DNA from: Rickettsiales bacterium
GTDB lineage: Bacteria; Pseudomonadota; Alphaproteobacteria; Methylaequorales; Methylaequoraceae
Assembly: GCA_002711625.1 (NCBI GenBank)
Contig: PARR01000022.1
Span: 58,576-66,278, forward strand
Direction: 5' to 3'
Length of the DNA stretch: 7,703 nucleotides
Shown: in pieces, positions 1 through 7,390 of the stretch
Layout of the letters: every line of letters begins with the position of its first letter
Numbering within the stretch: position 1 is the stretch's first letter
The notes under the pieces: generated by a model
What the model saw: only the letters and a program-made list of their open reading frames with translations
What the model was told of the DNA's origin: nothing
The model's database searches: none
Program-made: the position numbers and the translations under genes

Positions 1-2
1 TT

Positions 3-224
3 GGAGCTGAAATACCTGTTCCAAACACACCATTTACTCTTTCAGGTTCAGCTGGCTTTACTGGCAGCGAAATGGAAGGTGGAAATGCATATTCTGATTA
101 TCTTGCATCAATATCTACTAGCGCATTCGGTCTAGACTTCGCATTAACATATACTACTGTTGATGGATACGGCACAGATCAGGAAATTGATCAAATAACT
201 TGGTCAGTTGGAGCTAGCTTTTAA
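3..224 (+). CDS. C-terminal fragment of a probable outer-membrane beta-barrel (TorF-like) protein
   Basis: The frame is open from the window edge to TAA at 222-224 and gives 73 residues; the start lies upstream of the window. The fragment is rich in Gly, Ser, Thr and aromatic residues. It has alternating polar/apolar stretches (FGLDFALTYTTVDG, then ITWSVGASF) and ends in phenylalanine, as outer-membrane barrel proteins do for recognition by the Bam machinery. The spacing of GFTGSE, NAYSDY and the FGLDFALTY strand recalls the C-terminus of the proteobacterial family TIGR02001/Gcw_chp, now called TorF-family putative porins; that match is from memory and tentative. No cysteine or catalytic motif is visible. 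It runs convergently into ctaA with only 12 bases between the stop codons. Coding status is likely, the family less so. Confidence 0.6.
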   Translation, partial: GAEIPVPNTPFTLSGSAGFTGSEMEGGNAYSDYLASISTSAFGLDFALTYTTVDGYGTDQEIDQITWSVGASF

Positions 225-236
225 TTTTAATTTTAT

Positions 237-1316
237 TTAGGCAAGGCTGTTGTCATTATTTTCAGCCTTGCTTATAACCATTTTACTTTCTGAATAGATC
301 AGAACCAAAATTGTTAATATTATTAAGGATGAAATTTGATGCATTAATCCTAGTATCATTGGCACATATGTAAGAAGAATTGTAATTCCTAAGCTATATT
401 GAAATAGTACAAAATAAAACAATAGGTATAGTGCCTTTTTGCTAAACTTAGTAATCATTGATTTTCTATTGTTTATAAATGTTAAACCTATCGTAACAAG
501 TGTTAATGTAGCTAAAAGTCTGTGAACAAATTGTAAAAAACCACTATCATTAAATAAAGTCAAAACATGATTATTCGAATTTTCAAGTAATATGGGTGGT
601 AAAATGTTGTCATCCATTAAAGGAAAATTATTATATGCTAAACCTGAATCGGTGCCTGATACAAATGCACCTGATGCAACTGTAGTCAATACCAAAATAA
701 TTGAGATAAGCACATAATTATTTAATCTAATATTATCTATAAATTCAAACTGAAACATTTTAAACGTAGATTCATTTTTTATTTTCCATAACAAAAAAAC
801 AAGCATACTGTAAATTAAAAATGCAGTAACAAGGTGTATTGAAAGACGAAAGTGACTCACATCAGGTTTGTCTACCAAACCACTCTCAACCATAAACCAA
901 CCCATAAAAGCTTGAAAAAATCCCAAAAACAACAAAGCTATTAAATATTTTTTCTCATATAATGAAAATTTTCCTTTTAACCATAACAGAAATAAAGGGA
1001 TTAAAAATGTTAATCCAACTAGTCGCCCCCACATTCTATGAAAATACTCCCAAAAGAAAATTCTTTTGAATTCAGTTATATTCATTTCAAAATTCTTGAT
1101 TAGGAACTCCGGTGTATTTTGGTACAATGAGAAATAATATTGCCAATCTGTTTCATTAAGGGGGGGAATAATACCCCCAAATAAAGCCCAATTTGTCATT
1201 GACAAACCCGAGTCAGTCAGCCGAGTTATACCCCCGATTATAACCATAGAAAAAACCATGAAAATATTAACTAAAATCCATATTTCTTTTGCGTTTTTAT
1301 AATTTGAACTCTGCAT
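237..1316 (-). CDS. ctaA: Heme A synthase, Cox15/CtaA family
   Basis: This 359-residue membrane protein oxidises the C8 methyl group of heme O to a formyl group. The product, heme A, is the cofactor of aa3-type cytochrome oxidase. About eight hydrophobic segments are visible. The N-terminal signature GGITRLTDSGLSM (28-40), followed by IPPLNETDW (50-58), is typical of the proteobacterial/mitochondrial Cox15 type. The heme-ligand histidines fall in the expected four contexts: H93 (EYFHR), H161 (SIHLVTAF), H265 (FVHRLLAT) and H326 (LMHQ); H155 is a further one. The second half repeats the first (SGTDSGLAYNNFP near 220), reflecting the known internal duplication. The protein has no cysteine at all, so it lacks the extracellular disulfide pair of Bacillus-type CtaA. 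Length is normal. The ATG at 1316 is the natural start, although no clear Shine-Dalgarno precedes it. It is transcribed divergently from cysH; no oxidase or ctaB gene is in view. Confidence 0.95.
   Translation of the reverse strand: MQSSNYKNAKEIWILVNIFMVFSMVIIGGITRLTDSGLSMTNWALFGGIIPPLNETDWQYYFSLYQNTPEFLIKNFEMNITEFKRIFFWEYFHRMWGRLVGLTFLIPLFLLWLKGKFSLYEKKYLIALLFLGFFQAFMGWFMVESGLVDKPDVSHFRLSIHLVTAFLIYSMLVFLLWKIKNESTFKMFQFEFIDNIRLNNYVLISIILVLTTVASGAFVSGTDSGLAYNNFPLMDDNILPPILLENSNNHVLTLFNDSGFLQFVHRLLATLTLVTIGLTFINNRKSMITKFSKKALYLLFYFVLFQYSLGITILLTYVPMILGLMHQISSLIILTILVLIYSESKMVISKAENNDNSLA
241..271. terminator. Perfect hairpin at the convergent ends of the barrel gene and ctaA
   Basis: A perfect 9-bp inverted repeat, GCAAGGCTG (241-249) and CAGCCTTGC (263-271), encloses a 13-base loop. 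It lies just after the plus-strand stop and inside the last ten or so codons of ctaA on the minus strand. The position suits a shared terminator for two convergent genes. On either strand the bases after the stem are AT-rich but lack an uninterrupted T-run, so intrinsic termination is plausible rather than clear; it may instead be an RNA 3'-end stabiliser. Confidence 0.45.
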
Positions 1317-1387
1317 ATTTTATTAATAATATTTGTGGCGCGAAAATTAAATACATTAATTTTGTGTAAAACTTAAATTAGCTACAA

Positions 1388-1415
1388 AATATAATGTATA
1401 ATTAATTGTTGACAA
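1388..1415 (-). promoter_or_regulatory. Candidate ctaA promoter
   Basis: Read on the minus strand, TTGTCA (1415-1410) and TATATT (1393-1388) are separated by 16 bases, matching the sigma-70 consensus at 4 of 6 and 5 of 6 positions. Transcription would begin about 60-70 bases before the ctaA ATG. Because the DNA is so AT-rich, chance matches are common, so this is only a candidate. Confidence 0.4.
1390..1402 (+). promoter_or_regulatory. Candidate -10 elements of the cysH-cysD-cysNC promoter
   Basis: Two perfect TATAAT hexamers occur in tandem, at 1390-1395 and 1397-1402, about 40-50 bases before the cysH ATG. No good -35 element is correctly spaced; the best partner is TTAAAT at 1374-1379, 17 bases before the second box. 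A perfect TTGACA at 1409-1414 lies closer to the gene, but only weak -10 sequences follow it at 16-18 bases, and that arrangement would give an almost leaderless mRNA. A weak -35 would be compatible with activator-dependent expression, but no activator is identified. Confidence 0.35.
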
Positions 1416-1417
1416 TT
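1404..1417. promoter_or_regulatory. Palindrome AATTGT-TG-ACAATT in the divergent promoter region
   Basis: A perfect inverted repeat with 6-bp arms and a 2-base centre lies between ctaA and cysH. It overlaps the plus-strand TTGACA (1409-1414) and the minus-strand TTGTCA (1415-1410). Its position suits an operator acting on one or both genes. No particular regulator can be named from the sequence, and chance occurrence in AT-rich DNA is possible. Confidence 0.3.
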
Positions 1418-1442
1418 TTCTCGATTTATATTTTAAGAATAT

Positions 1443-2135
1443 ATGTCACAAACTTTTATGGATTTGAAAAAAAAAAATATTGAATTCAATAATTCTGATC
1501 CAATGCATATTCTTGATTTTTGTATCAACCAACAGTTTCTAAATAAAATATCTTACGTATGCTCATTTGGCTCTGAGTCAGCAATTATATTGCATATGAT
1601 TTCAAAATTAAAAAAAAATTTACCAATCATTTTTTTAAATACTCATTTTCTTTTTGAAGAAACACTAAGATACAAAGAAAATTTACTTAATTTACTTGGT
1701 CTTACAAACTGTATCGAAACTTACCCCAAAATTTCTGATTTAAATCTCTATGACAAGAATAACAATTTATGGAAATCTAATCCAGATCGATGCTGCAATA
1801 TAAGAAAGGTTCTGCCATTAGATAATGTTCTAAAGCCATATAAAGCATGGATTTCTGGAAGAAAAAATTATCATGAAGGTGAGAGAAAAAATCTAAAAAT
1901 ATTTGATTTAGTAGATAACAGAATAATTATTAATCCTCTTAAAAATTTTAAATTAAATAACGTTTTAAATTATTTTATTGATAATGACATACCACATCAC
2001 CCCCTCACAAAGAAAAATTATTTTTCAATTGGTTGTACTAATTGCACAGTTCCAATAAAAGATCGAAATCTAATTAGATCTGGAAGATGGACTCAAAATA
2101 AAAAAACAGAATGCGGTATTTTTTATAAAAAATGA
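1443..2135 (+). CDS. cysH: Assimilatory adenylylsulfate (APS) reductase
   Basis: This 230-residue protein reduces APS to sulfite and AMP using thioredoxin-type electrons, the committing step of sulfate reduction. The nucleotide-binding loop is SFGSES (41-46), and NTHFLFEETL (66-75) follows as in the PAPS/APS reductase superfamily. Cys117-Cys118 (DRCCNIRK) and Cys198/Cys201 (GCTNC) are the four ligands of the [4Fe-4S] cluster that marks APS rather than PAPS reductases. Cys224 in KTECG is the catalytic nucleophile on the flexible tail. The residue after ECG-I is Phe, where most relatives have His (ECGLH). The length is close to normal. The ATG at 1443 is supported by divergent spacing, but only a weak AAGAA precedes it. 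An 11-A run (1467-1477) lies in codons 9-12 without breaking the frame. It is the first gene of the operon and overlaps cysD by 4 bases. Confidence 0.93.
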   Translation: MSQTFMDLKKKNIEFNNSDPMHILDFCINQQFLNKISYVCSFGSESAIILHMISKLKKNLPIIFLNTHFLFEETLRYKENLLNLLGLTNCIETYPKISDLNLYDKNNNLWKSNPDRCCNIRKVLPLDNVLKPYKAWISGRKNYHEGERKNLKIFDLVDNRIIINPLKNFKLNNVLNYFIDNDIPHHPLTKKNYFSIGCTNCTVPIKDRNLIRSGRWTQNKKTECGIFYKK

Positions 2136-2932
2136 CAATGAAGCACCTAGCAAAACTAGAAAACGAAAGTATCTTTATATTGAGACAATCCTATAGATCG
2201 ATCAAAGATATTGCAATGCTTTGGTCTTTAGGAAAAGATTCCAATGTTATGGTATGGATAGCTTTAAAAGCTTTTTTTGGAAAAATACCTTTCCCTGTTG
2301 TACATGTAGACACAAAAAAAAAATTTAAAGAAATGTACGAATTTAGGGAAAAATATAAAAAAAAGTGGGACTTAAAGCTAATTAAAGGTAGATGTCCACC
2401 AATTCATAAAGTTGATCCAACACTTCCTCCAGCTGCAAGATCAGCTGCTAGAAAGACTCATGGTTTAAACGAAATAATAAAAAAACATAAGTTTAAGGGA
2501 ATAATCGCTGGTATAAGAAGAGATGAACAAAGTACTAGAGCAAAAGAAAGGATTTTTAGTCCAAGAGGAAGTGATGGCCATTGGGACGTTAAAAATCAAC
2601 CACCAGAGTTTTGGGACCATTCCAATTTTAACTATCCCAATGAAGTTCACATAAGAATTCATCCGTTACTAAGTTGGACGGAATTGGATATATGGAATTA
2701 TATAAAGAAAGAAGGAATCCCTATTGTAAATCTTTATTTTTCAAAGGAAGGTCTTAGATACAGATCGTTAGGTGATAAGGACATTACCAAACCTGTAAAA
2801 AGTGATGCCAAAAATATTGATGAAGTGATAGATGAGTTGAGGATAACCAAAACCTCAGAAAGATCAGGTAGAACAATGGATTATGAATGTGAAGATATTT
2901 TTGAAAGGCTAAGAACTCAAGGTTATATGTAA
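2132..2932 (+). CDS. cysD: Sulfate adenylyltransferase (ATP sulfurylase) small subunit
   Basis: CysD is the catalytic ATP-pyrophosphatase-fold subunit that joins sulfate and ATP into APS, in complex with the GTPase CysN. The PP-loop is SLGKDS (32-37). It is followed by HVDTKKKFKEMYEFR (58-72) and the family core RRDEQSTRAKERI (129-141), WDVKNQPPEFW (151-161) and TSERSGR (241-247). At 266 residues it is clearly shorter than the roughly 300 of the Escherichia coli protein. The difference is mostly a missing insert before RYRSLG (209-214). The usual Cys after SLG is Asp here (SLGDKDITKPVKS). ATG 2132 overlaps the cysH stop as ATGA and has no Shine-Dalgarno of its own, so translation is probably coupled. 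A second in-frame ATG at 2138 is an alternative start. It belongs to the short CysD type and sits next to its partner. Confidence 0.93.
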   Translation: MTMKHLAKLENESIFILRQSYRSIKDIAMLWSLGKDSNVMVWIALKAFFGKIPFPVVHVDTKKKFKEMYEFREKYKKKWDLKLIKGRCPPIHKVDPTLPPAARSAARKTHGLNEIIKKHKFKGIIAGIRRDEQSTRAKERIFSPRGSDGHWDVKNQPPEFWDHSNFNYPNEVHIRIHPLLSWTELDIWNYIKKEGIPIVNLYFSKEGLRYRSLGDKDITKPVKSDAKNIDEVIDELRITKTSERSGRTMDYECEDIFERLRTQGYM

Positions 2933-4812
2933 TGATATCAACAAAAGAATCCTCTGAGGTGATTAGATTGGTTGTTGTTGGTCATGTAGACCATGGTAAA
3001 TCGTCAGTTATAGGAAAACTTATGTATGATTTAGGAAATATAAATGAAACAGAGACAAAAAAACTTAGAGAAATTAGCAAAAAAAGAGGATTAGATTTTG
3101 AACCAGCATTTTTATTAGATGCATTGCAAAGCGAAAGAGATCAAGGAATTACCATAGATACCACACAAATATTTTTTAGAACAAAAAAAAGACAATGTGT
3201 GTTTATTGATGCACCAGGACATAAAGAATTTATAAAAAATATGATCACAGGAGCTGCAGTATCAGATTTAGCATTATTGATTGTAGATGCCTTTGAAGGG
3301 GTCAAAGAACAAACAAAAAAACATGCTTATCTTTTAAAAATATTGGGAATTGTAAATGTTATTGTATTAATAAATAAAATGGATAAGGTAAGTTATTGTG
3401 AAGAACACTTCAACAATTTAAAACACGAAATAAATTATTTTTTAAAAAAAATTAATATCAGTCCAGCTTTTACCATTCCAATTTCTGCAAAATATGGTGA
3501 CAACTTAACAAAAATTAGTAGTAAGATGAAATGGTTTGCCGGCCAAACTTGTGTTAATATTATAGATAATTTTAAACTTAGTAAAAATAATACTGGCTCA
3601 CCTCTTCGCTTCCCAATACAAGATATTTACAAAAATAAAGATAAAAGAATTCTTGTTGGAAGAATTGAAACAGGAAAAATGAAAGTTGGAGATGAAATAA
3701 TATTTTTACCATCGAGAACTAAAGTCAGAGTTGCATCATTTGAAAACTGGCCAAAAGCTAAATCAAAATACGAATCTGGCGAATGTGTAGGAATAACACT
3801 TGAAGAACCAATTTTCGTTGATGTAGGAAATTTAGCTTGTAATCCAAACGAACCGGCTCAGCTAATGCAAACTTTCGAGGCTTCAGTTTTTTGGTTAAGC
3901 GACTCACCACTTTTGGAAAAGAAAAAGTATAAATTTAAAATTAACACTGGAGAATACGACGTAACTATTGAAAAAATAAAAAAAAAAATTGATACTAATA
4001 ATTTAGATAGTAAAAATAATGTCAAATATATAAAAAAAAATGATGTTTGCGAATTAGTTATTCATTCTTCTCAACTTGTTCCAATGGATGATTATAAAGT
4101 TAATAAAAGAACAGGTAGATTTTGCTTATTAGAAGAAGGTCGAATTGTTGGCGGAGGAATCATCAGTGTATTAAACTTTCCTAATCAGTTAAAAAAAAAC
4201 TCGCATGAACCAAAATTTATTACGCCAATTAATTTTTCCGTAAATGAAGTTGATAGAATTTCGAGGTACATTCATAGACCTGGTATAATATGGTTAACAG
4301 GATTATCAGGATCAGGAAAGAGTTCAATTGCGAAGGGAGTAGAAAAAAGACTTTTTAATAAAAATTTTAACATATTTGTCTTAGATGGGGATAACCTTAG
4401 ACTAGGTCTTAATAACGATTTATCTTTTTCTCCTGATGACAGGACTGAAAATATTAGAAGAACAGGTGAAGTAGCGAAATTATTTTCTGAAGCTGGATTT
4501 ATTGTTATTGTTTCACTAATATCGCCTTATAAAAGTGAAAGAAAAAAAGTTAGAGATTTGAGACCTGAAATTTTTAAAGAGGTTTTTGTTAAAGCATCAA
4601 TCGAAGTTTGCGCCAAAAGAGATCCCAAAGGCTTATATTTGAAAGCATTAAGAGGAGAAATTCAAAATTTTACCGGATTGGGATCACCTTATGAGGAACC
4701 AGAGAAACCTGATTTAATTTTAGATACGGAGCAACTAAAACTAGAAGAAACTATTTTTTTATTAGAAAATTTCATTACAAATCAATTTAGCATTACCCAA
4801 AAAAAGGATTGA
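2932..4812 (+). CDS. cysNC: Bifunctional sulfate adenylyltransferase GTPase subunit / APS kinase
   Basis: This is a 626-residue fusion. Residues 1-420 are the elongation-factor-like CysN GTPase, whose GTP hydrolysis drives APS formation by CysD. Its motifs are G1 GHVDHGKSS (17-25), DQGITIDTT (70-78), G3 DAPGH (93-97), G4 NKMD (148-151) and G5 SAK (185-187); beta-barrel domains follow to about residue 415. A short linker leads to CysC (about 448-626), which phosphorylates APS to PAPS: P-loop GLSGSGKSS (457-465), DGDNLRLGLN (485-494), DRTENIRR (503-510), LISPYKSER (529-537) with S531 at the phosphoenzyme position, and DPKGLY/NFTGLGSPYE (564-588). Both domains keep their catalytic motifs. The CysN half departs from the E. 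coli form (DALQSERDQGITIDTTQIFF, VFWLSDSPLL at 319-328) and resembles a divergent CysN branch. TAATG joins it to cysD with a 1-base overlap; AAGG at 2919-2922 is a weak ribosome site. An 11-A run lies at 3978-3988. Confidence 0.93.
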   Translation: MISTKESSEVIRLVVVGHVDHGKSSVIGKLMYDLGNINETETKKLREISKKRGLDFEPAFLLDALQSERDQGITIDTTQIFFRTKKRQCVFIDAPGHKEFIKNMITGAAVSDLALLIVDAFEGVKEQTKKHAYLLKILGIVNVIVLINKMDKVSYCEEHFNNLKHEINYFLKKINISPAFTIPISAKYGDNLTKISSKMKWFAGQTCVNIIDNFKLSKNNTGSPLRFPIQDIYKNKDKRILVGRIETGKMKVGDEIIFLPSRTKVRVASFENWPKAKSKYESGECVGITLEEPIFVDVGNLACNPNEPAQLMQTFEASVFWLSDSPLLEKKKYKFKINTGEYDVTIEKIKKKIDTNNLDSKNNVKYIKKNDVCELVIHSSQLVPMDDYKVNKRTGRFCLLEEGRIVGGGIISVLNFPNQLKKNSHEPKFITPINFSVNEVDRISRYIHRPGIIWLTGLSGSGKSSIAKGVEKRLFNKNFNIFVLDGDNLRLGLNNDLSFSPDDRTENIRRTGEVAKLFSEAGFIVIVSLISPYKSERKKVRDLRPEIFKEVFVKASIEVCAKRDPKGLYLKALRGEIQNFTGLGSPYEEPEKPDLILDTEQLKLEETIFLLENFITNQFSITQKKD

Positions 4813-4836
4813 CAAAAAAAATATTTAACTTATTTT
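4809..4836 (+). promoter_or_regulatory. groESL promoter overlapping the cysNC stop
   Basis: TTGACA (4809-4814) spans the cysNC stop codon (TGA 4810-4812). It is followed 16 bases later by TATTTT (4831-4836), a 4-of-6 match to the -10 consensus, which runs into the CIRCE operator. This layout is what is expected for an HrcA-repressed vegetative promoter. No heat-shock sigma-32-like element is recognisable. No terminator lies between cysNC and this promoter, so read-through from the cys operon is possible. Confidence 0.7.
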
Positions 4837-4861
4837 AGCACTCATAACAGTCAAGTGCTAG
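4835..4861 (+). promoter_or_regulatory. CIRCE operator (HrcA binding site)
   Basis: The left arm TTAGCACTC (4835-4843) matches the CIRCE consensus perfectly. After exactly 9 bases comes the right arm AAGTGCTAG (4853-4861), which differs from GAGTGCTAA at the first and last positions. CIRCE is the operator of the heat-shock repressor HrcA, and in the groE mRNA leader it also acts as a stability element. It lies 45 bases upstream of the groES ATG and overlaps the -10 region, so bound HrcA would block transcription. hrcA itself is not in the window. Confidence 0.9.
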
Positions 4862-4892
4862 TAAAGGCTTGATAATATGAATTGTCTAAACC

Positions 4893-4898
4893 AAGGAG
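4893..4898 (+). promoter_or_regulatory. Shine-Dalgarno of groES, deciding the start
   Basis: AAGGAG ends 7 bases before ATG 4906. This places the groES start at 4906 and excludes an upstream in-frame TTG at 4882, which would add eight residues unlike any GroES and would lie upstream of the ribosome site. Confidence 0.85.
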
Positions 4899-4905
4899 AT
4901 TCTTT

Positions 4906-6869
<1,964 letters not shown>

Positions 6870-6890
6870 TTTGTAGCGTCTACCCTTATT

Positions 6891-6943
6891 CCGAGTTTGT
6901 AAACTTATCGAACTCAGCCTCGTTAGGCTGAGTTCTAACTCGG
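6891..6943. terminator. Nested inverted repeat between groEL and the DUF934 gene
   Basis: The inner hairpin is a perfect 10-bp stem, AACTCAGCCT (6911-6920) and AGGCTGAGTT (6925-6934), with a CGTT loop. An outer pair, CCGAGTT (6891-6897) and AACTCGG (6937-6943), can close around it. The inner stem ends exactly where the minus-strand DUF934 stop codon (6937-6935) begins, and it lies 41 bases after the groEL stop. It is well placed as a bidirectional terminator for converging operons. Neither strand shows a strong T-run after the stem, so the mechanism is uncertain. Confidence 0.6.
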
Positions 6944-7390
6944 CTGATAGTATAGTCCACAATCCGTTTGATACGACTTCACCCACTGATTTCTGTCACA
7001 AGGTCTAATTTCAACAGAATCAAAACCACATCTTAACAAAAATATATATTGGTCAGGTAAGATATATCCACTTGCTCTTATTTCTTTTTCATATAGAAAT
7101 TCTTTTCTTATCCTTTTAACCATTGTAAATGGTGTGCCATCCTTAAATGTTTTAAAATTAAATATTATCATAAAAATCTTATCAAAATCCTGTTTAGCTA
7201 AATTCACGATTTCGTCAGACAGAAATTCCACTGAAACTATAATTTTTTTTTCAATAATCATTTTTTTATGCGTTAGCCATTGTTTTGTACTTATTATTGA
7301 AAAGTCTTTGATGTCGTCGATTGTAAATTTTTCACTGTCGATGCGAACAAATTTATTTTTCAAAACCTTATCTCCTCTAAGAATTATCAT
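6935..7390 (-). CDS. DUF934 protein, probable sulfite-reduction accessory protein
   Basis: The 151-residue protein matches the DUF934 family found beside sulfite reductase genes in proteobacteria. The signature runs FNFKTFKDGTPFTMVKRIRKEF (77-98) then EIRASGYILPDQYIFLLRCGFDSVEI (103-128), which corresponds to the family pattern of F-x-DGR-x(n)-L-R, G-x-(V/I)-L-x-DQ and L-x-RCGFD. Its biochemical role is not established; an oxidoreductase or electron-transfer role with CysI has been suggested from context. It overlaps the cysI end by 14 bases, so the two are co-transcribed. ATG 7390 keeps an N-terminus (IILRGDKVLKNKFVRI) that resembles relatives, but it has no good ribosome site. A TTG at 7363 has AGGAG (7376-7372) 8 bases before it and would shorten the protein to 142 residues. 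The C-terminus TDCGLYY resembles the catalytic tail of CysH, which is unusual. Confidence 0.88.
   Translation of the reverse strand: MIILRGDKVLKNKFVRIDSEKFTIDDIKDFSIISTKQWLTHKKMIIEKKIIVSVEFLSDEIVNLAKQDFDKIFMIIFNFKTFKDGTPFTMVKRIRKEFLYEKEIRASGYILPDQYIFLLRCGFDSVEIRPCDRNQWVKSYQTDCGLYYQPS
7372..7376 (-). promoter_or_regulatory. Shine-Dalgarno pointing to an alternative TTG start of the DUF934 gene
   Basis: On the minus strand AGGAG (7376-7372) follows the cysI stop (7379-7377) at once and precedes an in-frame TTG (7363-7361) by 8 bases, an ideal spacing. It lies downstream of ATG 7390, so it cannot serve that codon. The conserved N-terminus favours the ATG and the ribosome site favours the TTG; both starts may be used. 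Confidence 0.45.

Noticed and set aside
1317..1442. Riboswitch (for example SAM-II) upstream of cysH
   Set aside because: The region is 126 bases of AT-rich DNA with no long GC-paired stems or recognisable conserved core; only promoter-like elements and a short palindrome are visible.
1467..1477. Frameshift in cysH at the 11-A run
   Set aside because: The frame reads through from ATG 1443 to the conserved C-terminus without interruption, so no shift is needed in this sequence.
4882..4905. TTG start for groES eight codons upstream of ATG 4906
   Set aside because: The added residues do not belong to GroES proteins and the frame there crosses the ribosome site itself; ATG 4906 gives the standard 95-residue protein.
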